Positions 54,091 through 62,854 are shown, numbered from the stretch's first letter. The stretch is 64,000 bases of DNA from Rhodococcus sp. (in: high G+C Gram-positive bacteria) (GCF_023264675.1 NZ_JAHFVG010000010.1:103609-167608), one strand, 5' to 3'. Numbers and translations: made by a program. The notes: a model not told the origin generated them from the letters alone.

Positions 54091-54140
54091 CCCATGTGCG
54101 TGCGAATACATGACGGGCTATGTATTCGCGCTCACATGCC
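54091..54140. terminator. Dispersed palindrome copy 5, carrying the paaG stop codon
   Basis: Arms 54094-54112 and 54119-54137 around the loop ACGGGC. The right arm has GCGCTCACAT instead of GCACGCACAT, and on the minus strand this gives ATG-TGA, the end of paaG. The left arm keeps the common GTGCGTGC form, so the stem has mismatches. It would end the paaJ-like/F/H/G transcript before the paaA promoter. Confidence 0.72.
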
Positions 54141-54890
54141 GAGGAACGAGGGCTTCTCCTTAGCGAGGAACGCATCGACCGCAGCTTTGTGGTCGACGGT
54201 CTGGCCCAGCAGCGTCTGCGCCGTGGCCTCGCGGTCGAGGGCGTCGAACAGCCCGGACGCGGATGCCCGAACCAGGCTCTTGACCTGCCGATACGCCGCG
54301 GTGGGTCCCGCTGCCAGCTTCTGTGCCAGCGTCAGCGCGGTGTCGCGAACCTCGTCGTCGGGAACCAGGCGGTGCACGAGTCCCCAGTCGAGGGCTTGCT
54401 CGGCGGTGATCTTGTCGCCCAGCAACATGAGGGCAGTGGCGCGGCTGCTTCCCAGTGATTCGACGAGCGAGTAGCTCAGTCCGGAGTCGCTGGCCAGGCC
54501 GATCCCGGTGAAGGCGGTTCCGAATGAACTCTTGGTGCCGGCGACCCGGACATCTCCGGCGAGTGCGATCCCGAGGCCGGCGCCGACGCAGGCGCCGGGG
54601 AGGGCAACCACGACGGGCACATCGAGGTTCTTCAACGATCGGATCAGCGGGTTGTAGTGAATCCCGACGGTGTCCATCGCCGTCGCCGGATCCTTCTGCA
54701 AAGCCTCGACGTGCTCGCCCAGGTCTTGCCCGACGCAGAAGTTCTTGCCCTCGGCGGTGATGAGGACGGCCCGTGCGCCGGAGACCCCGTCGACGGCCTT
54801 CTGGAACGCGAGTTTTGTCTCGATGTTCAGAGAGGACCGCTCGAGCGTGATGGTTGCGAGATCATCCGAAATATCCAGTCGAACCGTCAT
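54132..54890 (-). CDS. paaG: 1,2-epoxyphenylacetyl-CoA isomerase PaaG
   Basis: A 252-residue crotonase-fold protein. [15 protein letters not shown] and [20 protein letters not shown] form the oxyanion hole; the catalytic Asp is in [17 protein letters not shown], the PaaG pattern rather than the hydratase one. It isomerises the ring epoxide to the oxepin. The ATG at 54890 overlaps the paaH stop (ATGA). Its TGA lies inside palindrome copy 5. Confidence 0.9.
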   Translation of the reverse strand: MTVRLDISDDLATITLERSSLNIETKLAFQKAVDGVSGARAVLITAEGKNFCVGQDLGEHVEALQKDPATAMDTVGIHYNPLIRSLKNLDVPVVVALPGACVGAGLGIALAGDVRVAGTKSSFGTAFTGIGLASDSGLSYSLVESLGSSRATALMLLGDKITAEQALDWGLVHRLVPDDEVRDTALTLAQKLAAGPTAAYRQVKSLVRASASGLFDALDREATAQTLLGQTVDHKAAVDAFLAKEKPSFLGM

Positions 54891-55738
54891 TTCTTCTCCC
54901 AATCGTAGAAGCCCTTGCCTGACTTACGTCCGATTTCCCCGCGAGCAACCTTGTCGCGCAGCAGCTGAGGCGGGCTGAAGCGCGCGCCGAGCGTCGACTC
55001 CAAGTGCTCGGCGATGGCGAGCCGCACATCGAGACCGACCAGATCTGTCGACCGCAGCGGTCCCATCGGATGCTTGTAACCGAGTTCCATTGCTCGGTCG
55101 ATGGATTCGGCATCGGCGACGCCTTCCTCCAGCATTCGGATGGCTTCCAGGCCGAGGGAGACCCCGAGGCGGCTGGTGGCGAACCCGGGGGAGTCGTTGA
55201 CGAGCACCTCCGACTTGCCGAGCAGGGCCACCCAGTCGCGCACCTTGTCCACGACGGCAACCGAGGTCGAGGGTGCGCGAACGATCTCCACCAGGGTCGA
55301 TACCGGAACGGGGTTGAAGAAGTGCATTCCGATGAACCGCGTCGGATCGCTCAGTGCCGCGCCGAGCTCGGCGATCGAGATGGAGCTGGTGTTGGACGCG
55401 ATCACCGTGGACGGCGAGACCGTCTTGTCGATCAGCGCAAGCACCTCGATCTTGAGCGAGGGAATCTCGGGAACAGCTTCGACGACGAGGTCGAGATCCG
55501 ACGGCAGCTCGTCCGGCGCTCCGACGGTGGATACGCGGGCCAGGATTTCATCGGGGGTGCTGTCCAGCTTCCCGCGTTCGTGCGCGCGCGCCAGACCGGT
55601 GGAGACCCGCCCCCGCGCTGCATCCTGATCGGCCGCTTCGGCGATGACGACCGTCGATCCGAGCTGGGCGAACACCTGGGCGATTCCGGCGCCCATGCGC
55701 CCGCCGCCGACGACGCCTACCTTCGAGGGAACTGTCAT
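54887..55738 (-). CDS. paaH: 3-hydroxyacyl-CoA dehydrogenase PaaH
   Basis: A 283-residue protein with the NAD motif VGVVGGGRMGAGIAQVFAQL, VIASNTSSISIAEL, IGMHFFNPVPVSTLVEIV (catalytic His), and VNDSPGFATSRL. It oxidises 3-hydroxyadipyl-CoA in the lower paa pathway. A single-domain enzyme without the second C-terminal repeat seen in some PaaH/PaaC-type proteins. Starts at 55738 with ATGA overlapping paaF. Confidence 0.93.
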   Translation of the reverse strand: MTVPSKVGVVGGGRMGAGIAQVFAQLGSTVVIAEAADQDAARGRVSTGLARAHERGKLDSTPDEILARVSTVGAPDELPSDLDLVVEAVPEIPSLKIEVLALIDKTVSPSTVIASNTSSISIAELGAALSDPTRFIGMHFFNPVPVSTLVEIVRAPSTSVAVVDKVRDWVALLGKSEVLVNDSPGFATSRLGVSLGLEAIRMLEEGVADAESIDRAMELGYKHPMGPLRSTDLVGLDVRLAIAEHLESTLGARFSPPQLLRDKVARGEIGRKSGKGFYDWEKK

Positions 55739-56457
55739 TTCTTTTTCTCCAGAAATGCCGTCATGCGGCGTTGTTTGTCCTCGGTCTCGAAGAGGACGGC
55801 TTGGGCGATGTCGTCGGCCCACGGGTGTGAGCCGGGTGCGTCGAGAATTTTCTTGGTGAGCTTGAGTGCCAGCGGAGCCTGCTTCGCGACGCGGTCCAGA
55901 AGCGAATGCGCCGAGGCCAGCGGATCTTCCGAGATTTCGAGGATCAGGCCGGACCGCAGCGCGGCGTCGGCGTCGATCAGGTGGCCGCCGAGGAGCACCT
56001 GCTTGGCCACCGATAGCCCGACCAGCGTCGGGAGGCGGTAACTGGCGCCTGCCGCCGCCATGATGCCGAGGCCTGGCTCGGGATTGCCGAACTTCGCGGT
56101 GGACGACGCGATCCGAATATCGCAGGCGTAGGACAACTCGGCACCGCCGCCGAGGGCGTATCCGCGAATGGCCGCGACTGTGGGAAGAGGGAGGGAAGCG
56201 ATGCGGTCGAACAGGTTTCGGTTGATCCCGCGCAGAGCGTCGTCGCGGGTGCGGGAGCGCAACTGGTTTATGTCGGCACCGCCCGCGAAGTGATCACCCT
56301 GACCGGTCAGCAGCAGAAGCTTGGGTTCGTTCTCGACGAGGGCGCAGACCTCGTGCAGTTCGGAGATCATCTCGGAGTCGATCGCGTTGCGTTGCTTCTC
56401 GCGGGACAGCGTGACGACGACGCGGTCCGGAAGCTCTTCGACGTTGAGGGTATTCAC
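55735..56457 (-). CDS. paaF: Enoyl-CoA hydratase PaaF
   Basis: A 240-residue crotonase. SREKQRNAIDSEM and HFAGGADINQLRSR are typical, AIRGYALGGGAELSYACDIR holds the oxyanion Gly, and KFGNPEPGLGIMAAAGASYRL places Glu as the general base expected of a hydratase. It hydrates 2,3-dehydroadipyl-CoA. The GTG start overlaps the thiolase stop (GTGA), with GAGG in position; the frame continuing to 56721 is not needed. Confidence 0.88.
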   Translation of the reverse strand: MNTLNVEELPDRVVVTLSREKQRNAIDSEMISELHEVCALVENEPKLLLLTGQGDHFAGGADINQLRSRTRDDALRGINRNLFDRIASLPLPTVAAIRGYALGGGAELSYACDIRIASSTAKFGNPEPGLGIMAAAGASYRLPTLVGLSVAKQVLLGGHLIDADAALRSGLILEISEDPLASAHSLLDRVAKQAPLALKLTKKILDAPGSHPWADDIAQAVLFETEDKQRRMTAFLEKKK

Positions 56458-57632
56458 GGCGCCTCGATCAACATCGACACACCCTGGCCGACGCCGACAC
56501 ACAGCGTCGCGAGTCCGCGGGAGGCTTTTTCGCGTTCCATCCGGCCCAGCAGGGTCAGCAGAATCCGGGCACCCGAGGAACCGAGCGGGTGGCCGAGTGC
56601 AATGGCGCCGCCGTCGGCGTTGACCTTGGCTTCGTCGAGCTTCAGCTGCCGGATGACACCGAGCGACTGGGCAGCGAAAGCCTCGTTGAGCTCGATGGCA
56701 TCCAGATCGTCGATGCTCCACCCGGCGCGGGCGAGTGCCTTCTGCGTGGACGGCACCGGACCGAGGCCCATGACCCTGGGCTCGACTCCGGCGCTTGCGC
56801 TGGTCACGATGCGTCCGCGGACCTCGAGGTTGTACTTGCTCACGGCATCCTCGCCGGCCACGACGAGAGCCGATGCTCCGTCGGTGAACGGGGAGGAGGT
56901 GCCGGCAGTAACGATTCCGTCCTTCCGGAAGACGGTCTTCAATTTCCCGAGCTTCTCGGGTGTGAGGCCACGACGCGGGGTCTCGTCCCGCGTGACGTCG
57001 CCGTCCTTCGTCGGCACGGCGACAATCTCGTCGTCGAAACGCCCAGCATCCTGGGCGGCAATGGCCCGTTCCTGGCTGCGTAACGCGAAGGCGTCGGACT
57101 CCTCGCGGGTGATGCCCTCCTGGGCTGCCACTTCCTCGGCGGTCTCACCCATCGACAGCGTCGTCGGAGCATCGAAGCGCGGGTTGGTGAATCGCCAGCC
57201 GAGTGCGGTGTCGAAGATTTCTCCTGGCTTCGCCCACGGTGTTCCCGGCTTGGCAATGACCCAGGGTGCCCGCGTCATCGACTCGACGCCACCCGCGACG
57301 ATGATGTCGGCTTCGCCGCTCCGGACCGAGGCGGCGGCATTGGCGACGGCGGTCAGGCCGCTCGCGCACAGGCGGTTGACGGTGTAGCCGGGCACCGACA
57401 CGGGCAATCCGGCGAGCAGTACGGCCATTCGAGCCACGTCACGATTGTCCTCGCCCGCCTGGTTCGCTGCACCGAGAATCACCTCGTCGATCGCTTCGGC
57501 GGGAACGCCGGCGCGGCGGACAGCCTCGGCTACGACGATTCCCGCCAGATCGTCCGGTCGGACGCTCGCGAGTGCACCGCCGTATCGACCGTGCGGCGTT
57601 CGAGCTCCCGATACCAGAAATACTTCGCCCAC
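56454..57632 (-). CDS. paaJ: 3-oxoadipyl-CoA/3-oxo-5,6-dehydrosuberyl-CoA thiolase
   Basis: A 392-residue thiolase. The nucleophilic Cys is in TVNRLCASGLTAV, the His in ADGGAIALGHPLGSSGARI, and the second Cys in TLCVGVGQGVSML. It cleaves the beta-keto intermediates to succinyl-CoA and acetyl-CoA. The GTG at 57632 has AAGGAG six bases before it. The operator at 57668 lies directly upstream. First gene of the thiolase-paaF-paaH-paaG unit; called paaE or pcaF-like in some schemes. Confidence 0.92.
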   Translation of the reverse strand: MGEVFLVSGARTPHGRYGGALASVRPDDLAGIVVAEAVRRAGVPAEAIDEVILGAANQAGEDNRDVARMAVLLAGLPVSVPGYTVNRLCASGLTAVANAAASVRSGEADIIVAGGVESMTRAPWVIAKPGTPWAKPGEIFDTALGWRFTNPRFDAPTTLSMGETAEEVAAQEGITREESDAFALRSQERAIAAQDAGRFDDEIVAVPTKDGDVTRDETPRRGLTPEKLGKLKTVFRKDGIVTAGTSSPFTDGASALVVAGEDAVSKYNLEVRGRIVTSASAGVEPRVMGLGPVPSTQKALARAGWSIDDLDAIELNEAFAAQSLGVIRQLKLDEAKVNADGGAIALGHPLGSSGARILLTLLGRMEREKASRGLATLCVGVGQGVSMLIEAP

Positions 57633-57667
57633 TATTTGCTCCTTCGACGGATTACCCTTCATTAATA

Positions 57668-57687
57668 ACCGAACATTCGGTCGTTAC
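57668..57687. promoter_or_regulatory. PaaR-type operator between the thiolase and paaR genes
   Basis: ACCGAACATTCGGTCGTTAC, 35 bases before the thiolase start (minus strand) and 58 bases before the paaR start (plus strand). It can serve both divergent promoters, giving autoregulation. Confidence 0.72.
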
Positions 57688-57745
57688 GCAAGAGCGGCGA
57701 GTCGCGGTGCTGTGGAATCGCGTCGAGCCTGGGAGGATGAACCCC

Positions 57746-58357
57746 ATGACAACCGCACGTGCCCCGCGTCGCACCGGCCTTCCCGGCCGCCCGGGCTACG
57801 ACCTCGACTCCCTTCTTGCCGTCGCGGTGAAGGTCTTCAACGACAAGGGGTACGACGGCACCTCGATGGAGGTTCTGGCCGGCCGACTCGGCATCACGAA
57901 GAGCTCGATCTATCACCACGTGTCGGGTAAGGCCGAGCTTCTCGAGCTGGCTCTCTCGCGTGCGCTCAACGCGCTGTTCGCGGTTACCACCGAGGAGCGA
58001 GCCACCGAGGGGCGCTACATCGATCGACTCGAATATCTGGTCAGGCGCAGCGTCGAGATTCTCGTCGCCGAACTGCCCTACGTGACGCTACTGCTGCGAG
58101 TACGCGGAAATACCGAGGTCGAGCGACGTGCCCTCGCGAGACGCCGCGAGTTCGACGTCTTCGTCAGCGACCTCGTCGTCGAAGCTGCCAAGGAGGGCGA
58201 CCTTCGCGCCGACATCGATCCGGCGCTCGTGTCGCGGTTGCTGTTCGGAACGGTCAACTCGCTGATCGAGTGGTACAAGCCGCGCACCGGTGGATCGGCA
58301 AACGACCTCGCCGACGCGGTGGTGGCGCTGACGTTCGACGGTCTGCGTAAGGCCTGA
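57746..58357 (+). CDS. paaR: TetR-family regulator, PaaR type
   Basis: A 203-residue TetR regulator. The helix-turn-helix is KVFNDKGYDGTSMEVLAGRL then GITKSSIYHHVSGKAELLEL. The ligand domain is typical of acyl-CoA-responsive members (TetR_C with RLLFGTVNSLIEWYKP near the end). In actinobacteria PaaR represses paa genes until phenylacetyl-CoA binds. GGGAGG before 57737 gives correct spacing to the ATG at 57746. Four matching operators surround it. Confidence 0.88.
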   Translation: MTTARAPRRTGLPGRPGYDLDSLLAVAVKVFNDKGYDGTSMEVLAGRLGITKSSIYHHVSGKAELLELALSRALNALFAVTTEERATEGRYIDRLEYLVRRSVEILVAELPYVTLLLRVRGNTEVERRALARRREFDVFVSDLVVEAAKEGDLRADIDPALVSRLLFGTVNSLIEWYKPRTGGSANDLADAVVALTFDGLRKA

Positions 58358-58358
58358 A

Positions 58359-58499
58359 TCAGCCCGTCACGAGGCCGATCACGACGATCAGCACGGCCGC
58401 GATCACGGCGGTGGCGACCCACCCTTCCCACGTGCGCGGGCTGATTCCCCAGCCGACTTTCTTGGCGCCGAACCATTCGCGGGGTGGGTGGAAGTTCAT
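58359..58499 (-). CDS. Small single-pass membrane protein, 46 residues
   Basis: MNFHPPREWFGAKKVGWG is followed by a Trp-rich linker and one membrane helix (WVATAVIAAVLIVVIGLV), ending at TG. It starts with AGGG in position and is convergent with paaR, ending one base from it. Small proteins with this PPREWFGxKxxGWG start are common in actinobacteria; function unknown. Nothing links it to phenylacetate other than location. Confidence 0.75.
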   Translation of the reverse strand: MNFHPPREWFGAKKVGWGISPRTWEGWVATAVIAAVLIVVIGLVTG

Positions 58500-58573
58500 G
58501 TCTGAAACCCTACCGTTTGCCGGGGTAACGATCCACGATGCTTGACAAGTTCGCGGCCTAGGGGCGATGGTAA

Positions 58574-58593
58574 TTACCGACCGAACGTACGGT
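58574..58593. promoter_or_regulatory. PaaR-type operator upstream of paaZ
   Basis: On the minus strand it reads ACCGTACGTTCGGTCGGTAA. It ends 14 bases before the paaZ start, so a bound repressor would block the start region directly. It is inverted relative to the other three sites. Confidence 0.72.
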
Positions 58594-58607
58594 GAGACGG
58601 AGATGCT

Positions 58608-60635
58608 GTGAGCAGAATGCTGGAGAGCTACGCCCAAGGACAATGGTTCGCGGCGAGCGACGAGGGAACACCGTTGCTCAGCGCGATCGACGGAACCGAG
58701 GTCGCTCGGATCTCCTCGACCGGACTCGATGTCGCCGGAATGATCGACTACGCCCGCACCGTCGGTGGCCCGGCTCTCGCCGCACTGACCTTCCACGAGC
58801 GCGCCGGATTGCTCAAACAACTCGGATTGACGCTGATGGCGGGCAAGGACGAGTTCTACGAGGTCTCGACGCTCACCGGCGCGACGAAGCGCGACTCGGG
58901 TGTCGACATCGACGGCGGCTTCGGCACGGTACTGAGCTACGCGAGCAAGGCGCGTCGCGAACTGCCGAACGACACCGTCTACCTCGACGGGGCCATCGAG
59001 CAGCTCGGCAAGAAGGGCACCTTCCTCGGCCAGCACATCTACACCTCGCGCAAGGGCGTGGCGGTGCAGATCAACGCCTTCAACTTCCCGGTGTGGGGCT
59101 TCCTCGAGAAGCTGGCGCCTGCATTCATCGCGGGCGTCCCGTCCGTCATCAAGCCCGCCAGCCAGACCGCCTATCTGACCGAACTGGTGTTTCGACGCAT
59201 CATCGAGAGCGGACTTCTCCCCGAAGGCTCGGTTCAGCTGATTTCGGGGAGTGCTCGAGGAATCATCGATCACCTCGGTGGCCAGGATTCGGTTGCCTTC
59301 ACCGGCTCGGCCGACACCGCGGCGTCGCTCCGCTCGCATCAGAACGTCGTCGGCGAGGGCGTGCACTTCACCGCGGAAGCGGACTCACTCAATGCGTCGA
59401 TCCTCGGATCCGATGTCACGCCGGAAGACCCGGAATTCGATCTCTTCGTCAAAGGTGTCTTCGCCGAGATGACGGTGAAGGCGGGGCAGAAGTGCACGGC
59501 GATCCGCCGGGTGCTGGTGCCGTCGCCGCTCGTCGACACCGTCGTCGACGCGTTGAAGACTCGGCTCGACAAGGTTGTCGTCGGCGACCCTCGTACCGAG
59601 GGTGTGACGATGGGAGCCCTCGCGAGCATCGAGCAGCGCGATGAGGTCCTCAAATCCATTCGGGGACTGACCAAGTCCGCGACGGTGGTCTACGGAGATC
59701 CCGAGACCGTCGACCCACGGCCCGGCGCGTTCATGGCACCGGTCCTGCTGAAAGCGGGCGACAAGAGCGCCCCCGAGCCGCACGAGATCGAAGCCTTCGG
59801 CCCGGTGTCGACGGTGGTGGGCTACGAGGACACCGCTGATCTCCTGGATCTGGTTGCTCGCGGCAAGGGCTCGTTGGTCGCCTCGTTGGTGACGAAGGAT
59901 TCTTCGATCGCGCGTGAGGTGGTGCTGGGATCGGCGCCGTACCACGGCCGAATCCTGGTGCTCAACAGCGAAGACGCCAAAGAGTCGACCGGCCACGGTT
60001 CGCCGCTTCCGGTCCTCGTCCACGGCGGCCCCGGACGCGCGGGCGGCGGTGAAGAGCTCGGCGGGATGCGCGGAGTGCTCCACCACATGCAGCGCACCGC
60101 AATTCAGGGAACACCCGACGTACTCACGGCCGTCGGCAACAAGTGGGTCACCGGATCTGCGCAGATCACCGGCGACGTTCACCCGTTCCGTAAGAACCTC
60201 GGTGAGCTGAAGCTCGGAGACACCATCGTCGGCGGACCTCGCCAGGTCACCCGCGCTGACATCGACCACTTCGCCGAGTTCACCGGTGACACCTTCTATG
60301 CGCACACCGATCCCGAAGCAGCAGCGGCAAATCCGCTGTTCGGCGGCATCGTCGCGCACGGCTACCTCGTCGTCTCGCTCGCTGCAGGGCTGTTCGTCGA
60401 TCCCGCGCCGGGCCCGGTGCTCGCGAACTTCGGCGTCGACAGCCTTCGATTCCTGACGCCCGTGAAGGCCGAGGACAGCTTGACGGTCACGCTCACGGCC
60501 AAGCTGATCACGCCGCGCCAGAGCGCCGACTACGGCGAAGTGCGTTGGGATGCAGTCGTTGTCAACCAGGAGGGCGATCCCGTCGCCACCTACGACGTGC
60601 TGACGCTCGTCGCCAAGCCGGAGGGTGAGAACTGA
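58608..60635 (+). CDS. paaZ: Bifunctional oxepin-CoA hydrolase/aldehyde dehydrogenase
   Basis: A 675-residue fusion. Residues 1-515 are an aldehyde dehydrogenase (INAFNFPVWGFLEKLAPAFI, Glu in HFTAEADSLNAS, Cys in KAGQKCTAIRRV). Residues 520-675 are a MaoC-like hot-dog hydratase (DHFAEFTGDTFYAHTDPEAA, then ANPLFGGIVAHGYLV) that opens the oxepin ring. The aldehyde so made is oxidised in the same protein. GTG start with GGAG upstream. Coupled by TGATG to the EthD-like gene. Confidence 0.94.
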   Translation: MSRMLESYAQGQWFAASDEGTPLLSAIDGTEVARISSTGLDVAGMIDYARTVGGPALAALTFHERAGLLKQLGLTLMAGKDEFYEVSTLTGATKRDSGVDIDGGFGTVLSYASKARRELPNDTVYLDGAIEQLGKKGTFLGQHIYTSRKGVAVQINAFNFPVWGFLEKLAPAFIAGVPSVIKPASQTAYLTELVFRRIIESGLLPEGSVQLISGSARGIIDHLGGQDSVAFTGSADTAASLRSHQNVVGEGVHFTAEADSLNASILGSDVTPEDPEFDLFVKGVFAEMTVKAGQKCTAIRRVLVPSPLVDTVVDALKTRLDKVVVGDPRTEGVTMGALASIEQRDEVLKSIRGLTKSATVVYGDPETVDPRPGAFMAPVLLKAGDKSAPEPHEIEAFGPVSTVVGYEDTADLLDLVARGKGSLVASLVTKDSSIAREVVLGSAPYHGRILVLNSEDAKESTGHGSPLPVLVHGGPGRAGGGEELGGMRGVLHHMQRTAIQGTPDVLTAVGNKWVTGSAQITGDVHPFRKNLGELKLGDTIVGGPRQVTRADIDHFAEFTGDTFYAHTDPEAAAANPLFGGIVAHGYLVVSLAAGLFVDPAPGPVLANFGVDSLRFLTPVKAEDSLTVTLTAKLITPRQSADYGEVRWDAVVVNQEGDPVATYDVLTLVAKPEGEN

Positions 60636-60946
60636 TGAGCTTTCGAGTCGCCGTGTGTTACGGAACGCCGGAGGATGCTGCGGCGTTCGACGAGCACTAC
60701 ACCTCGGTGCACGTTCCTCTCGCCAATGCCGTACCCGGTCTCACCGAATTCACCTGGGGCAAGGTCAGTTCGATGGACGGATCCGAACCGCCCTACTACG
60801 CGGTGGCGAACCTGTACTTCGCCGACGAGGACTCCCTGAAAGCGGGGCTTGCGTCGCCCGAGATGACGGCTGCCGGCAAGGACCTTCGGAACTTCGCTTC
60901 GGGTGGGGTCACCATGTTCACGCAAGAGGAAGTCAGCGTTCGCTGA
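60635..60946 (+). CDS. EthD-family protein within the paa operon
   Basis: A 103-residue dimeric alpha-beta barrel protein of the EthD type: VAVCYGTPEDAAAFDEHYTS then VHVPLANAVPGL, with YYAVANLYFADEDSLKAGLA in the second half. It starts with TGATG on the paaZ stop and ends with TGATG on paaI, so it is fully embedded in the operon. EthD proteins are helper or cyclase/decarboxylase-like factors. A role in handling reactive ring-opening products would fit but is not shown. Confidence 0.82.
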   Translation: MSFRVAVCYGTPEDAAAFDEHYTSVHVPLANAVPGLTEFTWGKVSSMDGSEPPYYAVANLYFADEDSLKAGLASPEMTAAGKDLRNFASGGVTMFTQEEVSVR

Positions 60947-61347
60947 TGGGGCAGAATCAGATTTCGCTCGACATGTTCGAGAACGACGCCGCGTCGCGCA
61001 AGCTCGGAATCGAGTTGGTCGAGCTTGCCGACGGCACCGCCACGATGTCGATGACCGTCACCGAGGATATGGTGAACGGTCACGGCATCACCCACGGCGG
61101 TTACGTCTTCATCCTCGCGGACACTACGTTTGCGATGGCCTGCAACAGCCGCGATGACGCGGCTGTTGCAGCGCGGTGCGACATTCGGTATCTCAAGCCC
61201 ACGAAGTCCGGGGACGTCCTGACCGCTCAGGCGGTCGAACGGGCACGATTCGGTCGGAACGGGATCTACGACGTGACAGTGTCGTGCGGCGCTGATGTCG
61301 TGGCCGAGTTCCGCGGTGACAGCAGAACCATTCCGATACCGAAATAG
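60946..61347 (+). CDS. paaI: Hydroxyphenylacetyl-CoA thioesterase PaaI
   Basis: A 133-residue hot-dog thioesterase with VNGHGITHGGYVFILADTTF then AMACNS, where Asn, His and Asp of the PaaI family lie. It releases CoA from dead-end phenylacetyl-CoA derivatives and so protects the CoA pool. Starts with TGATG on the EthD-like stop. Last gene of paaZ-ethD-paaI. Confidence 0.92.
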   Translation: MGQNQISLDMFENDAASRKLGIELVELADGTATMSMTVTEDMVNGHGITHGGYVFILADTTFAMACNSRDDAAVAARCDIRYLKPTKSGDVLTAQAVERARFGRNGIYDVTVSCGADVVAEFRGDSRTIPIPK

Positions 61348-61480
61348 ACTGTTCGGCAACGAATGTGGCCATCTCGGCACTCGAACAGCGTGTAGTCTGC
61401 AAGTAAACAGATTGCCAAGAATTAGTTTTGTGAAATCGATGACACGCGCCGAAATTCTCGTTACTCTTCACTCGCAGACC

Positions 61481-61500
61481 ACCGAATGATCGGTCGGTAA
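61481..61500. promoter_or_regulatory. PaaR-type operator upstream of the MHS permease
   Basis: ACCGAATGATCGGTCGGTAA, 49 bases before the permease start, differing from the paaA site at one position. This places the permease and probably paaY in the regulon. The rest of 61348-61549 is probably promoter and leader. Confidence 0.75.
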
Positions 61501-61549
61501 TCACGACCGTCAGAGGTGCGTGAACGCGTGAACCAGGAGACGAGAAAAG

Positions 61550-62854
61550 ATGACTGCAACTGAGGCAGGCGTCGCCACCCCGGCGAAGAGCGACTACAAA
61601 CGTGCTGCATTCGCCAGCATGATCGGGACCACCGTCGAGTGGTACGACTTCTTCATCTACGCGCAGGCAGCCGCGATCATTTTCGCGCAGCTCTTCTTCG
61701 CGCCGATGGGGACGGCTGGTCAGCTCGTCTCGTACGTGACCGTCGGAATCAGCTTCGTGTTTCGGCCTTTGGGCGCCGTGCTCGCCGGATACTTCGGTGA
61801 CAAGATCGGACGCAAGAAGGTTCTCGTCGCCACGCTCGCAATGATGGGCGTCGCGACGGTGGGCATCGGTCTGCTCCCGACGTACGCGACCATCGGTATG
61901 TGGGCGCCTGCCCTGCTGATCCTGCTGCGCATCGTGCAGGGCTTCTCGACCGGCGGTGAATGGGGCGGTGCCGCACTGCTCTCCGTCGAGCACGCGCCGT
62001 CGAACCGACGCGGAATCTTCGGTGCCGCGACGCAGATGGGCGTCCCGTTCGGCATGCTTCTCGCTACCGGCACCCTGACCCTCTGCACCGTGCTGATGAC
62101 GGACGAACAGTTCCTGGCGTGGGGCTGGCGAATCCCGTTCCTGCTCAGCTTCCTGTTGATCCTGATCGGCTACTACATCCGGCGCCGCGTCGAGGAGAGC
62201 CCGGTCTTCCTGGAACTGGCGGAACGCAAGCAGCGCAGCACGGCTCCGGTTGGTTCGCTGTTTCGCAAGCATCCCAAGCAGGTGTTCCTCGCAGCCTTCT
62301 CCTTCGTCGGTACCAACGGCAACGGCTACATGATCATCGGCGGCTTCCTCGTCGCGTACATCACCAAGACGTTCGGCTTCAGCAAGACCGAGATCCTCGT
62401 GGCGACGCTGGCGAGTGCCGTCGTGTGGGGAGTGTTCACGCTGGTCGGCGCCTGGTGGTCGGATCGAACGGACCGCACCATCGTGATGAACGTCGGTAAT
62501 GCGCTGATGGTGCTCTTCGCCGTCCCGTTCTTCCTGCTGATCAATACCGGCCAGCTCGGCTGGATCTATGTCGCGATGCTGCTGTTCGCGGTCGGCCTCG
62601 GATTGTCGTACGGTCCGCAGCCTGCGCTCTTCGCCGAGATGTTCCCGGCGTCGGTGCGGTACAGCGGTGCCTCGATTGCCTACGCGATCGGCGCGATCTT
62701 CGGCGGCGCCTTCGTTGGGACGATCTCGCAGTGGCTGTTCGACGCCACCGGCGGCACCATGGCCATCGCGATCTACCTCCTGCTGCTCGCGGCCGTGTCC
62801 TTCGGTGCCACCTGGGCGATCAAGGATCGGTCCGGCGCGAGTTTGACGGACTGA
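61550..62854 (+). CDS. MHS-family permease, phenylacetate uptake candidate
   Basis: A 434-residue, 12-helix metabolite:proton symporter. TTVEWYDFFIYAQAAAIIFA is the family start, GDKIGRKKVLVATL is the loop 2-3 motif, and FSTGGEWGGAALLSVEHAPS is helix 4. Relatives carry shikimate, citrate, proline or aromatic acids (PcaT, ShiA). With a PaaR-type site upstream it is the best candidate for phenylacetate import. GGAG precedes the ATG. Confidence 0.88.
   Translation: MTATEAGVATPAKSDYKRAAFASMIGTTVEWYDFFIYAQAAAIIFAQLFFAPMGTAGQLVSYVTVGISFVFRPLGAVLAGYFGDKIGRKKVLVATLAMMGVATVGIGLLPTYATIGMWAPALLILLRIVQGFSTGGEWGGAALLSVEHAPSNRRGIFGAATQMGVPFGMLLATGTLTLCTVLMTDEQFLAWGWRIPFLLSFLLILIGYYIRRRVEESPVFLELAERKQRSTAPVGSLFRKHPKQVFLAAFSFVGTNGNGYMIIGGFLVAYITKTFGFSKTEILVATLASAVVWGVFTLVGAWWSDRTDRTIVMNVGNALMVLFAVPFFLLINTGQLGWIYVAMLLFAVGLGLSYGPQPALFAEMFPASVRYSGASIAYAIGAIFGGAFVGTISQWLFDATGGTMAIAIYLLLLAAVSFGATWAIKDRSGASLTD

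Noticed and set aside
54011..54175. N-terminal extension of paaA through the operator and palindrome
   Set aside because: The extension would translate a repeat and a TetR site; GTAGGA and family length support 54010.
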